NCBI GenBank assembly: GCA_038503035.1
Contig: JAVSML010024587.1
Span: 62,001-126,000 of the forward strand
Reading direction: 5' to 3'
Origin: Crocodylus rhombifer
Taxonomy: Eukaryota > Chordata > Crocodylia > Crocodylidae
Length of the DNA stretch: 64,000 bases
The notes under the pieces were generated by a model. It did no database searches, was not told where the DNA came from, and was given only the letters and a program-made list of their open reading frames with translations. How positions within the stretch are numbered: the first letter of the stretch is position 1; each line of letters starts with the position of its first letter. Positions 47,780 to 59,402 of this stretch are shown here, one piece after another. Both the position numbers and the translations under genes were made by a program.

Positions 47780-47930
47780 AGGGTGATGGACTGCATAAAG
47801 ATCTGGCACACAGTTAGTCCCCAATTCTTAGTTGGTCTAATAAAAAAAATATCACATTTATCCAAAGAACCTTGTCTGCTTATGTCTTTAAACCAATATA
47901 ACTACACCCAACAACCCAACAGTTCTCATT
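47780..47930 (+). mobile_element. LINE/SINE 3' tail relic
   Basis: Contains TTAGTTGGTCTAATAAAA at 47828-47845, then ATATCACATTTATCCAAAGA, CTTGTCTGCTTATGTC and AACCAATATAACTACACCC. This layout (GGTCTAATAAAA, then ATATCAC, then CCAA.A.AACTACA) is a repeated reptile retroposon tail and matches the tails at 22270 and 63230. Confidence 0.6.
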
Positions 47931-48345
47931 TAAAATTCTGATGTGGAGAAATCACACTCATCTGTTGGATACCTGGTGAACACCCCTATACACCAGGTCA
48001 TTGTAATTTTCCCCTGTTCTTTACCAGTTAATGATCTTCAGCTTCACTTCTTTATGAGATGAGTTGTAGGACTTATCTGCCCCTATTCAAGGCCCATCCT
48101 TCATGTTGCATTTTCTTTGGCAGTTACAGTTAAAGATCAGATGTAAAAGCATTACTCCAGACCTGAAGTCCTGAACTCAGTTAAACTACCTTCTCAACCC
48201 TAGGAGCACCCCTTGCAGAACAAAACTGAAATATTGTGGTGGAGCAATGCCAGGAGCCTTATCTAGGCAGTCTTGGAAATTAGAGGAATTTAGTCACAAG
48301 GTCTGTGATCTTGCACCTTTCACAAAAACGAAGTTTACACACACA
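47931..48345. other. Unique sequence
   Basis: No gene or repeat recognised. Confidence 0.45.
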
Positions 48346-49237
48346 GGATGTGTCTACATATACATTTAATGTGGGATCCGTTTACTAACAAGTAAACTAC
48401 TTGTGAGTAAATGCTCCCGAGCAGGCATCTACGCATGCAGGGATCTGGGAGTAAAAAGCCTCTGCTTAGCAGCAAACTGTTTCCTGGGGCCCTGCAATGG
48501 GCACCTGCCACCATTGGAGGAACTGGAACCTCCAACCACACCTGCCTGTTGTTGGAGGCCATCTTTAAAAGGCAGCCCCACTCCTTGCTCCCTGGGTCAG
48601 TTGCATTTCTGGCCAGGAGCAGCATGCACAGCCCAGGAGCAGCACATGACAGTTGCTGTGCTGCAGCCTCTGACTCCCTGCACAATGACTATTCCAGCCC
48701 CTGCCCATGGCAGCAACGCCCAGCACCCAGGGCTCTTGCTGGCTACTGTGCTTGCCCTGCTGGGCCACAGCTGTCTGGGCTGAAGGAGGTTTCACTGCAT
48801 TGTGCTCCAGGGCATCATTGACCACTGTGGCACCTTCACCAATGTGCATGTAAGCTGGGCAAGCACTGCCCATGACACCTGCATATTTCAGAACTCCACC
48901 CTCCGAAACCTGGTGCAGAAAGAGTGCTTTGTGCTGCCTGGGAGCTATGGCGATTCCAACCCTCCTCACCAGGGATCCCACCTACCCGCTCCTGCCCTGG
49001 CTCATACAGCATCATGCTCACTGCAGACAGTAGTCAGAAAAACACTTTATTGCTTTCACATCAAACGGACCCTCCTGCTCCCTCCCCAACAACAAAGCCT
49101 GTCCCCCTTCCCTCCCCAACACCAGTCCCTCCACTATCCAACAACAATAAAACACCCTCTTCCCCATGCAAACTGCTTACAATGTGGTTTGTGTGCGTGT
49201 CCTCCTGGGGTAAGCGCAGGGCTTACCATGTGGGTGG
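48346..49237 (+). mobile_element. Second PIF/Harbinger relic
   Basis: Starts GGATGTGTCTACATATACAT and for about 430 bp matches the reverse complement of 34840-35276 (shared ATCTTTAAAAGGCAGCCC, AGTTGCATTTCTGGCCAGGA and GGCTGTCTGGGC). It then enters a transposase relic (48785-48960) and a shared downstream phrase (GACAGTAGTCAGAAAAAC, compare GACAGTTCTGAGAAAAAT at 34703). The right terminus is not found. The copy is cut by, or ends next to, the solo LTR at 49243. Confidence 0.65.
48785..48960 (+). pseudogene. Harbinger DDE transposase relic, first catalytic block
   Basis: The frame reads LQGIIDHCGTFTNVHVSW and then HDTCIFQNSTLRNLVQ. The family pattern is (A/G)xxDxxGxFxxVxVxxPGxxHDxxxFxNS, which carries the first catalytic aspartate, and the IIDH aspartate is retained here. 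The following catalytic blocks are missing through an internal deletion (the text jumps to the downstream GACAGTAGTCAG phrase), so no enzyme is encoded. Confidence 0.65.
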
Positions 49238-49242
49238 GGCTG

Positions 49243-50054
49243 TGTGACAGGAGTATCGATACTGGAATCTTTCTAGTGGTGACTCCACCCTCCTGTTATG
49301 GGCCAGCTGCCTGCTTACTCACCTGCCATGCCTTGATCATAATTGATTGAGTGATGTAATTAGCAGGATGCTGCCCACTTTATACGCCCCAGTGCCAGGG
49401 GGCACTATCGGTGGCTCCTTTTCCTCCCCTACACTGCAGCCCAAGCCTCACAGGTGGTACTGACTTGGTTTTGACCTGGGCCCTGCTGTAATTTGGCCCT
49501 CTCCTTTACCTCCCTGGGGTTTCTCACTGCCCCTCCTTTGCTCAGGGGCTGGGGTCAGTGCACCTCAAAATACCATGCCTTCTGGTGCCAGGGTTCCCAC
49601 GCCACTGTGGAGCTCCTATGAGGCCTCCTCCAATCCCTCATAGCCTCACCCGGCCCTCCGGTCAAAATAGTAAACACAAGAACACGAAGCCCCCAGGCTA
49701 CAACATAAAAGCTAGAACATCCAGTCAAACAACATTCAATCCCTACCAGAGAGCACTCCAACCCCAGCAGTGACCAGGGGATGCTCCCACCATCAGAGCT
49801 CTCCCCTCCGTCTATACTAGCCAGGCTCCTCCTCCCTTGGTCGCCAGAGGGGAACTGCCCTCCCGGCCTCCTGCCTGGGCTTAAGAAGGGCTAATCCCTG
49901 CCCCTTCCTGTCAGCTGGTTTCACTGGTTGCCCTAGCAACCAGCACCTGTGCTGCCCTGGTGACTGGCAGCTGCGCCTCCCCCTTCTCGCCACAAGGGGT
50001 CTCTCCTGTGTCATTTCTGTTTTCAGGTGCAGGGCACCTAAGTGTTCTGTGACA
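49243..50054 (-). mobile_element. Solo LTR, perfect 5-bp TSD
   Basis: An 812-bp unit runs from TGTGACAGGAG to GTTCTGTGACA (TG...CA boundaries) and is flanked by GGCTG at 49238-49242 and 50055-50059. The right 450 bp is clearly related to the LTR at 52057-53239: both share GAGGCCTCCTC, CAGCCTCACC, GGTCCTCCGG-type words and GGTTGCC(A/C)TAGCAACCA. Orientation is inferred from the homologue, where a purine-rich tract lies on the minus strand. No internal coding region is attached, so it is a solo LTR left by recombination. The element type (retroviral or gypsy-like) cannot be set. Confidence 0.75.
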
Positions 50055-50109
50055 GGCTGGCATACCTGGCAATTCTGGTCAGTCCCGGCTGGTGACAACA
50101 GTGTGTGGC

Positions 50110-53100
50110 TCCTGGCAGACTCATTGGGTGTCAGGGTGCAGTGTGAGGATGCCCAACCAGACACCTAATAAAGACCGTTTGGATAAGGAAAGGGAAAAGC
50201 TGAGGGATGAGATAAAAAAAGAGAGTCAGAGAGCTCTTGCTGGGATCCCTGAAAGAATTCAAGTCAGTGGGGCCTGATGAACTTCATCCCAGCATACTGA
50301 AGAAACTGACTGTGGTGGGGAGGGGGGGAATGGGCCCGGACCACAAACAGCAGGAGGGAAGGGGGTAGCAGGCCCGGACAGGGGGTGGGAGGGAAGGGCC
50401 ACAGGGCTCCATCCCTGCCCACCCCCCATTCTTGACAGGCAATTGACTAGTAATATTCATAAAGTTGTGGGTGATGGGCAAGGTACCACAGGACTAGAAA
50501 AGGGTCAGAGTAGTGCCTTTCTTTAAAAATGGTCAACAAGGAGGATCTAGGGAACTGTAGACCAACTAGCCTCACCTCAATACTCAGGAAATAATTGGAG
50601 GATATCCTCAGAAAGTCTATCTGCAAGCATCTGGAGGAGGAAAGACTGATTATAAGCACTCAGTATGGCTTTACTAAAAACAAATCATGTCAGATAAGCT
50701 TGATCTCCTTCTTTGACAAAATAGCTACTTGTGTAGAAGGGAATGCTGTGCATATGGTATATCTGGATTTCAGCAAACTTTTCACAAGGTCCCACATGAC
50801 CTCCTCAAAAAACCCCAAAACCTTGGAGAAATGTAGGCTAGACAAAACTGTTATAAAGTGGATAGAACTACTGGCTCAATAGCCACAGGCAGTAAGTAGT
50901 AGGTCCCTTTCAACCCTAAACTTGTGTGACTGTGAATTATAAATGGATCCATGCCAGAATAGTAGGAGGTTTCAAATGGAGTCCCACAGGGATCTGTCCT
51001 AGGCCCAGTTCTGTTCGGTGTGTTTATTATGATTTGGATGCTGGCATAGAAAGCTTCTCAAGCATGTCTGCAAACAACACAAAACCAGGAAGCACTGCAA
51101 ACACACTGGAGGACCAAAGTACAATTCAGAAAGATCTCAACAGTCTGGAAAGCTGGGCTGGTGCTAAAAGGATGAAGTTCAATACTGACAAAAAATACAA
51201 ATAGAAAATAAGTATTGTCTGGCTGGATGACAGCACTACAGAGAAGAATCTAGGAGTCTTGGCAGACCACAGACACAATACGAGTCTGCAGTGTGATGAA
51301 GCTACACAAAAGGTGAATGTGCTTTTGGGATACAGCAATAGAAACATGAGGTGCAAGGATACTGATTAGACCTAATCTAGAGTACTGTGTACAATTTTAG
51401 GCTTCATATTTTAAAAAAAAGACATGAGGAAGTTAGAGAGGGTGCACAGGAAGGTGACAAAGAGCTTGGAAGTTGCTAGGTATGATTAGCTTGCAGAAAA
51501 GATAATTAAGAGGGAACATGATAACAATCTTTAAATACTGGAAGGGCTGCCATAAAGAACATGGAAAACACCTTTCCTCCTTGTTGCAGCAAGTAGGACA
51601 TAGACCAATGGCTTGAAGTTTCAGGAAAGTAAATTTAGATTGAATAGGCAGAAAAACTTTTTTACTGTTAGAACAGTGAGGCAGTGGAATAGACTGCCTA
51701 GGCAAGTTGTGGACTCTCCCAGACTGGACATATTCAGGAAGAGGTTGAGCAGGCATTAATCATGAATGATCCAGGTGTACCTACGCCTAGTTCTCCTATC
51801 TGTAGTTTTCATGCTTCTGGGCTTTGTTGGTTGCTACATGGGGCCAGGAGGAAACTCCCCCCTCCCACTGCTACATGCGTCACAGTTTGTTTTTTTTTCT
51901 TCAACCTTCCTAAGAAGCATTGGGTTTTGGCTGCAGCCAAGGCTGAGCATCCAATGTTCCTGCTGGGACTTAAAGCCAGAGATTCCTGGCTAGAGGGTCT
52001 TCCTCCTCCACTCAAGGTCAGATCAGTAGCCATATTTGGGATCAGGAAGGACTAATTGTGAGGGAGTGGGGCCTAGGAGCGGCCTTGTACTCCCTAGCAC
52101 CCCCTACAGTCACTTCAGGTAATTCAGCACCCTCTGATTCTCACCCGCCACGACTTTAATAATAAATAAGTTTAGATGGGAGGCTGCCTTTATCCCCCGG
52201 GGTGAACGATACGTATGTTCCTGCCCGTACTCCATATGGGGTACCTCTGTGCACCCCTGCCTCCAAACCTCCCCTTTAGCACTCCCCAAGCCTCGCAGCT
52301 GTTCCCTGGGACGTTGTGTGGCCCCCTGCCCTCTGGCGCCCTCTCTGGCACCCTGGGCTCATCACCCACCTTGTGCCCCTGGGCCTGGCCCGTAGCCGCC
52401 GCCTTGTTACCAGCGCTCCTGGGCCTGTTACACTCTTAGGCTACTACTCAGCCCGCTGCCCCCCTCTCGGGCCTGTGCTGCACCTCTCGTGCCCGCTGCC
52501 CCCCTCTGGGGCCTGTGCCGCGCTCTTCATGCATTTGGGGCTCAGGTGGCCGTAGCCATGCCTGGCCCCTTGACCCTTCTCTGGGTCGTTTGCCCCACTG
52601 GGCAAAACACCACCCTTACGGGCTGGGGTCCGAAACCCCGCACACCGCGCCTCTCCAGCACAAACAGTAGTGCCCCACTGGCACCACTGACTGTGCCACT
52701 ACTGGGCATGCAGGACCCCCAAGTTATTGGGGAGCTCCCGTGAGGCCTCCTCTCACCCCTACAGCCTCACCTGGTCCTCCGGTAAACTATAACACAAGCC
52801 GAGCCCAAACGGCTGTAACGAAACCAACAAAGAACCTTCTCGCTCGTAATGCAAACTCCGAGCCCCTCTAGGGCTCCCCACCCTACCTCCCTTTAGGGTG
52901 TTCTCATCCCTGGCGTCATCGCAGCCGGTCAGCAAGGTAAGGCTCCAACCACCAACTGAGGCCGCTCAGCTCAGCCACAGAGCTCCTGCTACTGCAGCCG
53001 CCAGAAGGGAACTGCTCCTGGGCCCAGGCCTGAGCTGTTATAAAGGGCCCAGCCCTGCCCCCTTCCAGTCACCTGACCAGCTGGTTGCCATAGCAACCAA

Positions 53101-53592
53101 CACCTGAGCCGCCCCATTGGTTGGCAGCTCTCCTTACTTCCTTTCCTTAAGGCACAGAGCACCTCAGTGCTCCTGTGACACTTCCCCCCCTAAGCTTATC
53201 ACTCACCGGGGCCGTTCTTCTGCTCTGGGAGATGTGACACTAATCCCCCATGGCCAGATTGGTATGAATTGTGGGGGGGTAGGGGGGGTTGCCTTCCTCT
53301 GAAGCAGGGAATGTGGCCCTCTTCCTGAGATCCCTAGGGATCCCAATATATTTGAGCAACCTTTGCAGCTGAAAGAACTTGACTGTTGTGCCCCACCCCC
53401 CCAATTTACCTGTGATATATTAGAGTGTTATGTCTCGTGTTGTGTCTGGGTGGACTGTGCAGTTTTGCTAGGAGGTTAGGCAACTGATTTGTACAAGATG
53501 GTGTTGGGTAGGGATGATCTTGCCTCATGCAGGAGGTTGGACTAAATGACTCCTTGAGGTGCCTTCCAAGCCTACTTCTCTATGCTTCTATG
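50110..53592 (+). mobile_element. Older CR1 LINE, broken, carries a solo LTR
   Basis: Coding relics start near 50190 (KPLDKEREKL-type text, then SVGPDELHPSILKKL near 50265, the entry to RT). A GC-rich 140-bp patch (50312-50450) interrupts it. RT then resumes with LEDILRKSICKHLEEERLI and, near 50750, HMVYLDFSK (block A), where the following AFDTV is lost. Stops are frequent beyond 50880. The 3' untranslated region starts near 51760, is interrupted by the LTR at 52057-53239, resumes with CCCCCATGGCCAGATTGG and TTGCCTTCCTCTGAAGCAGG, and ends CTATGCTTCTATGATTT at about 53592. Confidence 0.82.
52057..53239 (-). mobile_element. Solo LTR inserted in CR1 3' UTR, perfect 5-bp TSD
   Basis: The unit runs from TGTGAGGGAGTGG to GGAGATGTGACA and is flanked by CTAAT at 52052-52056 and 53240-53244. 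Removing it restores the CR1 phrase GATCAGGAAGGACTAATCCC. It shares its last 450 bp with the LTR at 49243. On the minus strand a purine tract (AGGGGGGGAAG, 53181-53192) lies just before a second TGTCACAG, so the outermost 59 bp may be a duplicated or internal edge. A TTATAAAG box lies at 53038. No gag, pol or env frame is present. Confidence 0.8.
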
Positions 53593-56021
53593 ATTTGCCA
53601 CACTGGAATGCACTCCAATTATAGTAGAAAAATGCATATGTGTCTGTCTTAGATGGAAAAAATCTATCCAACTATAACCAAAATCAGTATCTTATTATTT
53701 TTACATAATTTAGTATGTCTGTCTAAAAAAATCCCCACTAAAGTAGAAAAGTAATGCTTTAACTAGATGCTTCTCAATAAAGTTTTGTAAATATCTTTTC
53801 TACTATTCATTGCATTGCCTAACATTTCTAGTATCAGGATTTTGAGTGACAGGCCTTCTAGAAAGGCACTATCTTGTCTGTTTTGACAAAGATGTATGCT
53901 AGTAGGCATTTTAAGTCTGTCAAAAAAGCTGAATATTTAATTATTGATATACTTAGACTCTACGTTCCTAACATCTTAGCTCTAATACACTTGATATGAT
54001 TTTTACCGTCAGCTTTGCCTTGAGTGAAAATTAGCTCAAACAAGCAAGTAACTGTAATGACCTTTAAAAGAACCCTATATACTTCATAGAATAAAATGCA
54101 GAGAAAATAGTGCATCACAGCAAACTGCATCTTAATGTACTTTACAGGGTAAAAAAGGAAGGATTTATCTGAAATCCAGTAAATAGCCAATAAAAATTCA
54201 CCTTGCCTGTATATTGTCCTAGGAGAGACAATCTCATTTACATTTATTAGGAGTAATGATGTAGTGTCCTGCAGATAATTAACACAATAAAATGCTGCTA
54301 ATTTCACAGTGTCATTATAAAATTTGCCAGTTTAAATTAGAAAGTGATTAACCCTCTGAGTAAGGCAATGACATTTCCATTCCCAGTCTGTGAATTAAAT
54401 TTGCAAGATTTTTTTTTCACTTTGAAAGTTCATCTTTATCTCTACCAACATTGTCCTTTACTTTCACATCCTGCCCCAGTCCACAGAGGAAATCTTTCAA
54501 CTAAAATATCAGAATCCATGACTATTTTACACTGTTAAGCCAAGCTCACACTACAGACATGGACACGTCGGTTACTGAAGGATAAAGTCTCTTACAAAAA
54601 AAAAAGGAAAGAAAAGAAAAAAGAAAAAAAAAAGAAAGAAAGAAATTGTAATCCCAGATAAGCAAAGGTTCATTGAGTAATGAACTTCTTGTTGGTGCAT
54701 GTAAGAGAGGAAGATTTTTCCATTAATGAGGTGCTTCCAGAATGAGTTTCATTTCATATAATGACAGCAAATCCTTAACCTTTTGCCTGGACACTCCTTT
54801 ATCCATTTACTATATCTATCTCTTCCACAACCAATTTTAATTAATACCTTAAAAAAGGAATAAACTCATTAAAAGAGTAGATTTATTTCACAGTAATTTA
54901 AATATTCTAGCTTAAGTGAAATCCTCTTAAAGGATGTTTAATGAGGGAACAAAACCTAAAATGAATGAAAACTCAAGTTAATGATAGAATTGTTCAACCC
55001 GTTAAAACAACTATTAATTGAAAAAATGTAATGCATGAATTTATAACACTGTTAAAAATATGGCTGGGTTCTCCCACCCCCTCCTACCCCCACAGTGAAG
55101 ATGGAGTAAATTAGCTGTGCACACAGACTCTATTTATACAATGAAGAAAATGCATTTCTCAAGTACAAGCGTTTACAAGACAAATCCTGTTAACTAAGAA
55201 TGGGATTTAAGTACAAAATTCTTCTCCTTCTAAATACAACTAAACTCTTATATAGTTGCCCACTGCTTTTTTCATATATTTACAAACAGCTTGTACCATC
55301 TCTTTAGTGGCTGAAATTAAACACCTCGTTTTTATATCCCAGCTAGGAGATATAAGATAAAATCCTTTATGCAGTACATATCAGCTGAACGTATCAGTAT
55401 CTTGTAAAACAGTGTTTTGTACAGCTCCAAACATTTGATAAGTGCTTAACAAGTAATTGTAGATCTTGATATTGCAGTAGATTTCTGTCCAGTGGGCAAT
55501 TCCAAACCACCCACCCATGCAGGATCTCACTGGAATTTACTGGACTCCACAACAACCCCTGTTTCCCCCACACATTCATGGTAAAAACTGGCAAAAACTG
55601 CTGTAGAGCTACTCTTCAGCAATTGCTCTGACATACTCCAGCCGAGAAGGCATGTAACAACAGAAAGGGAATATACCTTTATCCTCACTATGTAGAAAGA
55701 AAGTGTGTATCTCATGCAAAGTAAAGAAAGTAAACAGTATTTTTATATAATTAATATGGGGTTGTTCCTATACAGTAACTTTTGCACAAATATAAATAAA
55801 GATTATGGACCTATGCCAACAGCAGAAGGAACAATCGTACTTGACTTCCCAAATACAGTTGGATACAATATTACATGAATCAAACATGACTTTTTCAAAT
55901 TTAACTTCACCAAACAAAAGTATGTGACTGGTCCAAAGTGCTTTAAAAATAATAGTTACTGCGCTATCCCCCAAAATAGAGCCTGGTCTAACAAATCTTT
56001 GCATGTGAATAATCACATAAA
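53593..56021. other. Unique AT-rich sequence
   Basis: No transposon or gene recognised apart from an A/G tract at 54594-54646. The 115-codon minus frame at 53960-54307 is hydrophobic and stop-bounded, with no motif or splice support. Confidence 0.45.
54594..54646 (+). repeat. Purine (A/G)n tract
   Basis: About 50 bases of A with scattered G, ending in AAAGAAAGAAAGAAA. Confidence 0.9.
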
Positions 56022-56160
56022 GGCCAGGTACAGACATTACAACATGTAAATGATTGCAAACTGGTCCATACCCATAATAGAACAGAATTCCAGCACAGAC
56101 TGGTTTTAAAATGTCAGAACCTGGTCTAAGAGTTGCTCCCTGCCCCTGAGCTGAGATCTC
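56022..56160 (+). mobile_element. MITE fragment, ACAGACATT family
   Basis: Starts GGCCAGGTACAGACATTAC and contains AACTGGTCCATACCCATAA, ACAGACTGGTTTTAAAATGT and AGAACCTGGTCTAAGAG. The same words in the same order occur on the minus strand of 59120-59402. The right end is missing. Confidence 0.65.
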
Positions 56161-57842
56161 CAGGGAAGAGAGAACAGGAGTTGTGACAGCCAAGAGAAGC
56201 TGGCCCTTGCTTGGAGAGAGGTGGGACATGTGAGCACTGTCAGCATATGAGCACAGATTCTCAGTCTATATTTTACCTTTCCTATAAAACCATTTCCAAG
56301 GTGAAGGTCCCCCTAAGGCCGACTCTGGAGCTACCACAGCCACTTATGTGATGTTGCTTGAGTGCAATAGGTAGTCAGGACACATAACTGGTTCAGAGCC
56401 ACACAAATAGTTTTACTTTATCATGTACCTCACAGGTCCCCAGGATATGTACCAAAACCCTGTAGTTTACTAAGCTCAGTTCCCTTAATATAAAGGTCAA
56501 GGAGAATGATCCATGGTCCATGAAAGGGTCATCATAGAGCTTTGCCTCAGCATGAGCCATCTAGCCCAATGCAATTCACGTGAATACATGCTTTCAATTC
56601 TACAGAAAGCCACACCTTAAACCCCCCACCATCTTTCATTCATGCTGTATGGACAAAGCTCTGGCTATTGTAAACTTTAAAAAGTATGACAAAAATGAGC
56701 TCTCCTGATTTTGAAATGAAGAAATAACTCCATTATTTCTAACACAACTGCCAATAAAATAAGAAACAGAAAAAAACCACAGTGAATATAAACCTTCCAT
56801 GTAACAACCTGTCACAGGCATGAAAGAGCTGTTAAAGCAGAGAACAGATAGCAGCTGCTGGGGCAAACTTGAATGAGTATTCAAGAGCACTACAAATCTG
56901 AGTAACATTGAAATTTTCTTCACAAATATTATTGCCATTAATCTGCTTTATAAAAACCCTCTGATAATTTCCCTCCTCTGTATACCAAAGTTTTTATATG
57001 ATTATGCAGGGCTTTGGATAGCACTGGCTATATTTAAAATTGCAAAACAATTTGCTTTTGACTTCCATGCTGTTACACACTCAGACCTCGCTGGAACATT
57101 CACTTTGGGGGTTGTAACTTTTTACGGTTGATCTCTGTCTGAAAATGAATATTTTAAAGTTTAGGCAAGACCAAACATATTTGACATCTGAAAACTACTA
57201 TTGACAGAGACCACAATTTGGAACAATATCTTTGGTTGATTTTAAAAAACAACATTAAATAAAATTAATCTGTTTTTGAAGCTTCTTTGCTGAATATAAA
57301 CATTCATGACTTTTAGTTTATTGACTCTTTTTTTCAAATATAGTGTGACTTCCCAAAAAAATTACATTAAGAGTTGAATCAAGCCTCATTGAAGAAAAGG
57401 GTTTCATCACTTTTTGAAAATCAATAAGTTGGAACAGTTTCCTTTCATTGTTGAAATGGATTAAAAGCTAATGCTGTTTAGAATACTGATCAACTACTTT
57501 ACGAGGTAAACTAATATATGAGTTTGAATATGCCTAAGGTAGTAGGGCTATCCCAAGAATTGTTAATTTTCAGAATATTATATTATCTGATAGTGAAATC
57601 TGGGATAAAGAAAATCTATTTGGTAATTTTAATACTGACAAAAGCATCCTGAGCTACATAGCTTCAATTGAGACTATTCTGAATGCAATCTCTCCTTACT
57701 CATTTGACTGGGCCCTCTAGATGGCTTCTATATCCTTTGTTGTTATCACGAACCCTGTTATTCCATAGGGTTTGAATGCTTATCGCATTAAGGTTTTAAA
57801 GCTGGTTAACTAGTCAGGGACAGTCTAAGGATAGATGCAACA
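56161..57842. other. Unique AT-rich sequence
   Basis: No gene or repeat recognised. Confidence 0.5.
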
Positions 57843-58004
57843 GGGCATGTCTACACGTTCATTAATACACCGCACTAAGTTAGTACCTGTAAGGACAGGT
57901 ACTAAGTTAATGTGCCATAATCGGTGCTACTGCGCATTAGTGCAAATACTTTTTTTTTATGTTAATGAGCAATTAACTAAATCTACTACACATTAGTGCA
58001 TCAC
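57843..58004. mobile_element. Chompy-type MITE fragment
   Basis: Starts GGGCATGTCTACACGTTCAT and contains the palindromic centre TAGTACCTGTAAGGACAGGTACTAA with TTAATGTGC and GCGCATTAGTGC words, like 6329-6580. The right inverted end is not found, so it is truncated. Confidence 0.7.
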
Positions 58005-58808
58005 CATGGGTTTTGCCCAGAATTAGTCTGTTATGCTCAAAATGTCTCTTGCACCCATAGATTATGATTTTCCAAGCTGGGTACATAAGGTGATACTCCT
58101 AGCTCTGTATTTAGTCTCCTGAATACCTGGTATAATCTTCAAAAGTGCTACTGAGTAGCCAGCAGGTTCAAGAGAAGTCACTGAGAGAATGGATGGTGGT
58201 GAGCTTTTTCTTGAGTAAGTTTTATTTACTGTTTCTGTTGTGTGGTGGTTTTATGAGCAGCTAGTGTAATGTGTATGGAGATTTCATTGATGTATACTCT
58301 TATTGTTTACAAAAGGATGTAAAGCTTGAGAGAATTAAATGTTATATTATACAATGAAATTGCATTATAGAAAAATATAACAATAAAAAGTGAGTTTTGA
58401 TATAAATTGTTTAAATGCAAATTATTATATGCCATATACAAAGAGTTAGTCATGGTCTATGTACATACATTTTATTTAGATTTAGATTTCTCTTTTTTTT
58501 TTATTTAAATGCTGTATCTGCTGTGTACATTGAGCAGGTGGAGAAGCGAACTAAAGCTTTTTAGGATACCTCAAGTCCTATGCCAGGGGAGGTTTGCAGC
58601 ATCAAGTGCCATGGAGTTTCTTAGCAGCATTGCTGCTCATCAGATGGTTGAAACAGCCTGCTGTAATGTAGACAGTGCTCTCAGGAGCTATGTTACACTG
58701 AGGGCACCTTCATCCCTAAAGCAGCTCCAAATTAAGGTGGCACTAAAATATCATAATGCAACCTTAGACTCCCTTTCCTAATCTGAAAATTCTCTACTAT
58801 GTCTCTGA
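58005..58808. other. Unique AT-rich sequence
   Basis: No gene or repeat recognised. The 90-codon frame at 58509-58781 has no motif. Confidence 0.45.
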
Positions 58809-59084
58809 GGGTATGCCTACACATCACCCTGCAGCAACGTAGTGACCTGCTCCATCACCATATGGTGCACAATGGCAACGTAGCAATCACATGAGTCTAC
58901 ATGTGATCAGCAGCTCCCCCATTTTAGCGTGCCGCTACGGGAATGTAGCAGTGCAATCTAACCATGTACTGCATGCATAGCACAGTATGGATGGTTACTG
59001 TGCCATGCTACAGTACTTCCAAAATGAAGTACTAAAGCACAACACCATAGCAACATCACCGTATGGCGACGTATAGATGCACTC
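58809..59084. mobile_element. Harbinger-like MITE, TGA duplication
   Basis: A 276-bp unit from GGGTATGCCTACACATCACC to GGCGACGTATAGATGCACTC, whose reverse complement is GAGTGCATCTATACGTCGCC. It is flanked by TGA at 58806-58808 and 59085-59087. The interior has a run of CAACGTAGCAA/CATAGCAACAT words. It has no coding potential. Confidence 0.75.
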
Positions 59085-59119
59085 TGAGAGATGCATCACA
59101 GAACTCCCTGAGACATCCA

Positions 59120-59402
59120 GGCTACATACAGACATTCATAAAGCCCGAGGCAGAATCGATCTATGTCACACAGCTTTTTGTAGGTGGCGTAGCTTACATC
59201 AGTAGTGAACAGAACACATACTTGACCTTTGGTGGGGAGGGACAAATCTTAGACCAGGTCCTGCCATTTTTAAACCGGTCTATAGGTGCTAAACTTCTGT
59301 TATGGGTATAGATCATCTTTGTGCACCAAGCTTCTGTTCTGTTACAGGTATAAGCCAGTTTCCAATGACATACTGGTAAAAGTATAATGTCTGTTTCTGG
59401 CC
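59120..59402. mobile_element. MITE, ACAGACATT family, CCA duplication
   Basis: A 283-bp unit starting GGCTACATACAGACATTCAT and ending ATAATGTCTGTTTCTGGCC, so ACAGACATT lies at the same distance from both ends in inverted orientation. CCA flanks it at 59117-59119 and 59403-59405. The minus strand matches the fragment at 56022-56160. A 3-bp duplication suggests a Harbinger-type mechanism, but the superfamily is not certain. Confidence 0.65.

Noticed and set aside
48802..49350. 182-codon frame as an intact gene
   Set aside because: Only the first third matches Harbinger transposase. The rest crosses an internal deletion and then runs into the solo LTR.
49243..53239. A provirus bounded by two LTRs
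   Set aside because: Each LTR-like unit has its own perfect 5-bp duplication and the interval between them is CR1, not gag-pol.
55768..56229. 153-codon minus-strand frame as a gene
   Set aside because: It overlaps a MITE fragment (56022-56160), has no recognisable domain, and the composition is ordinary AT-rich DNA.
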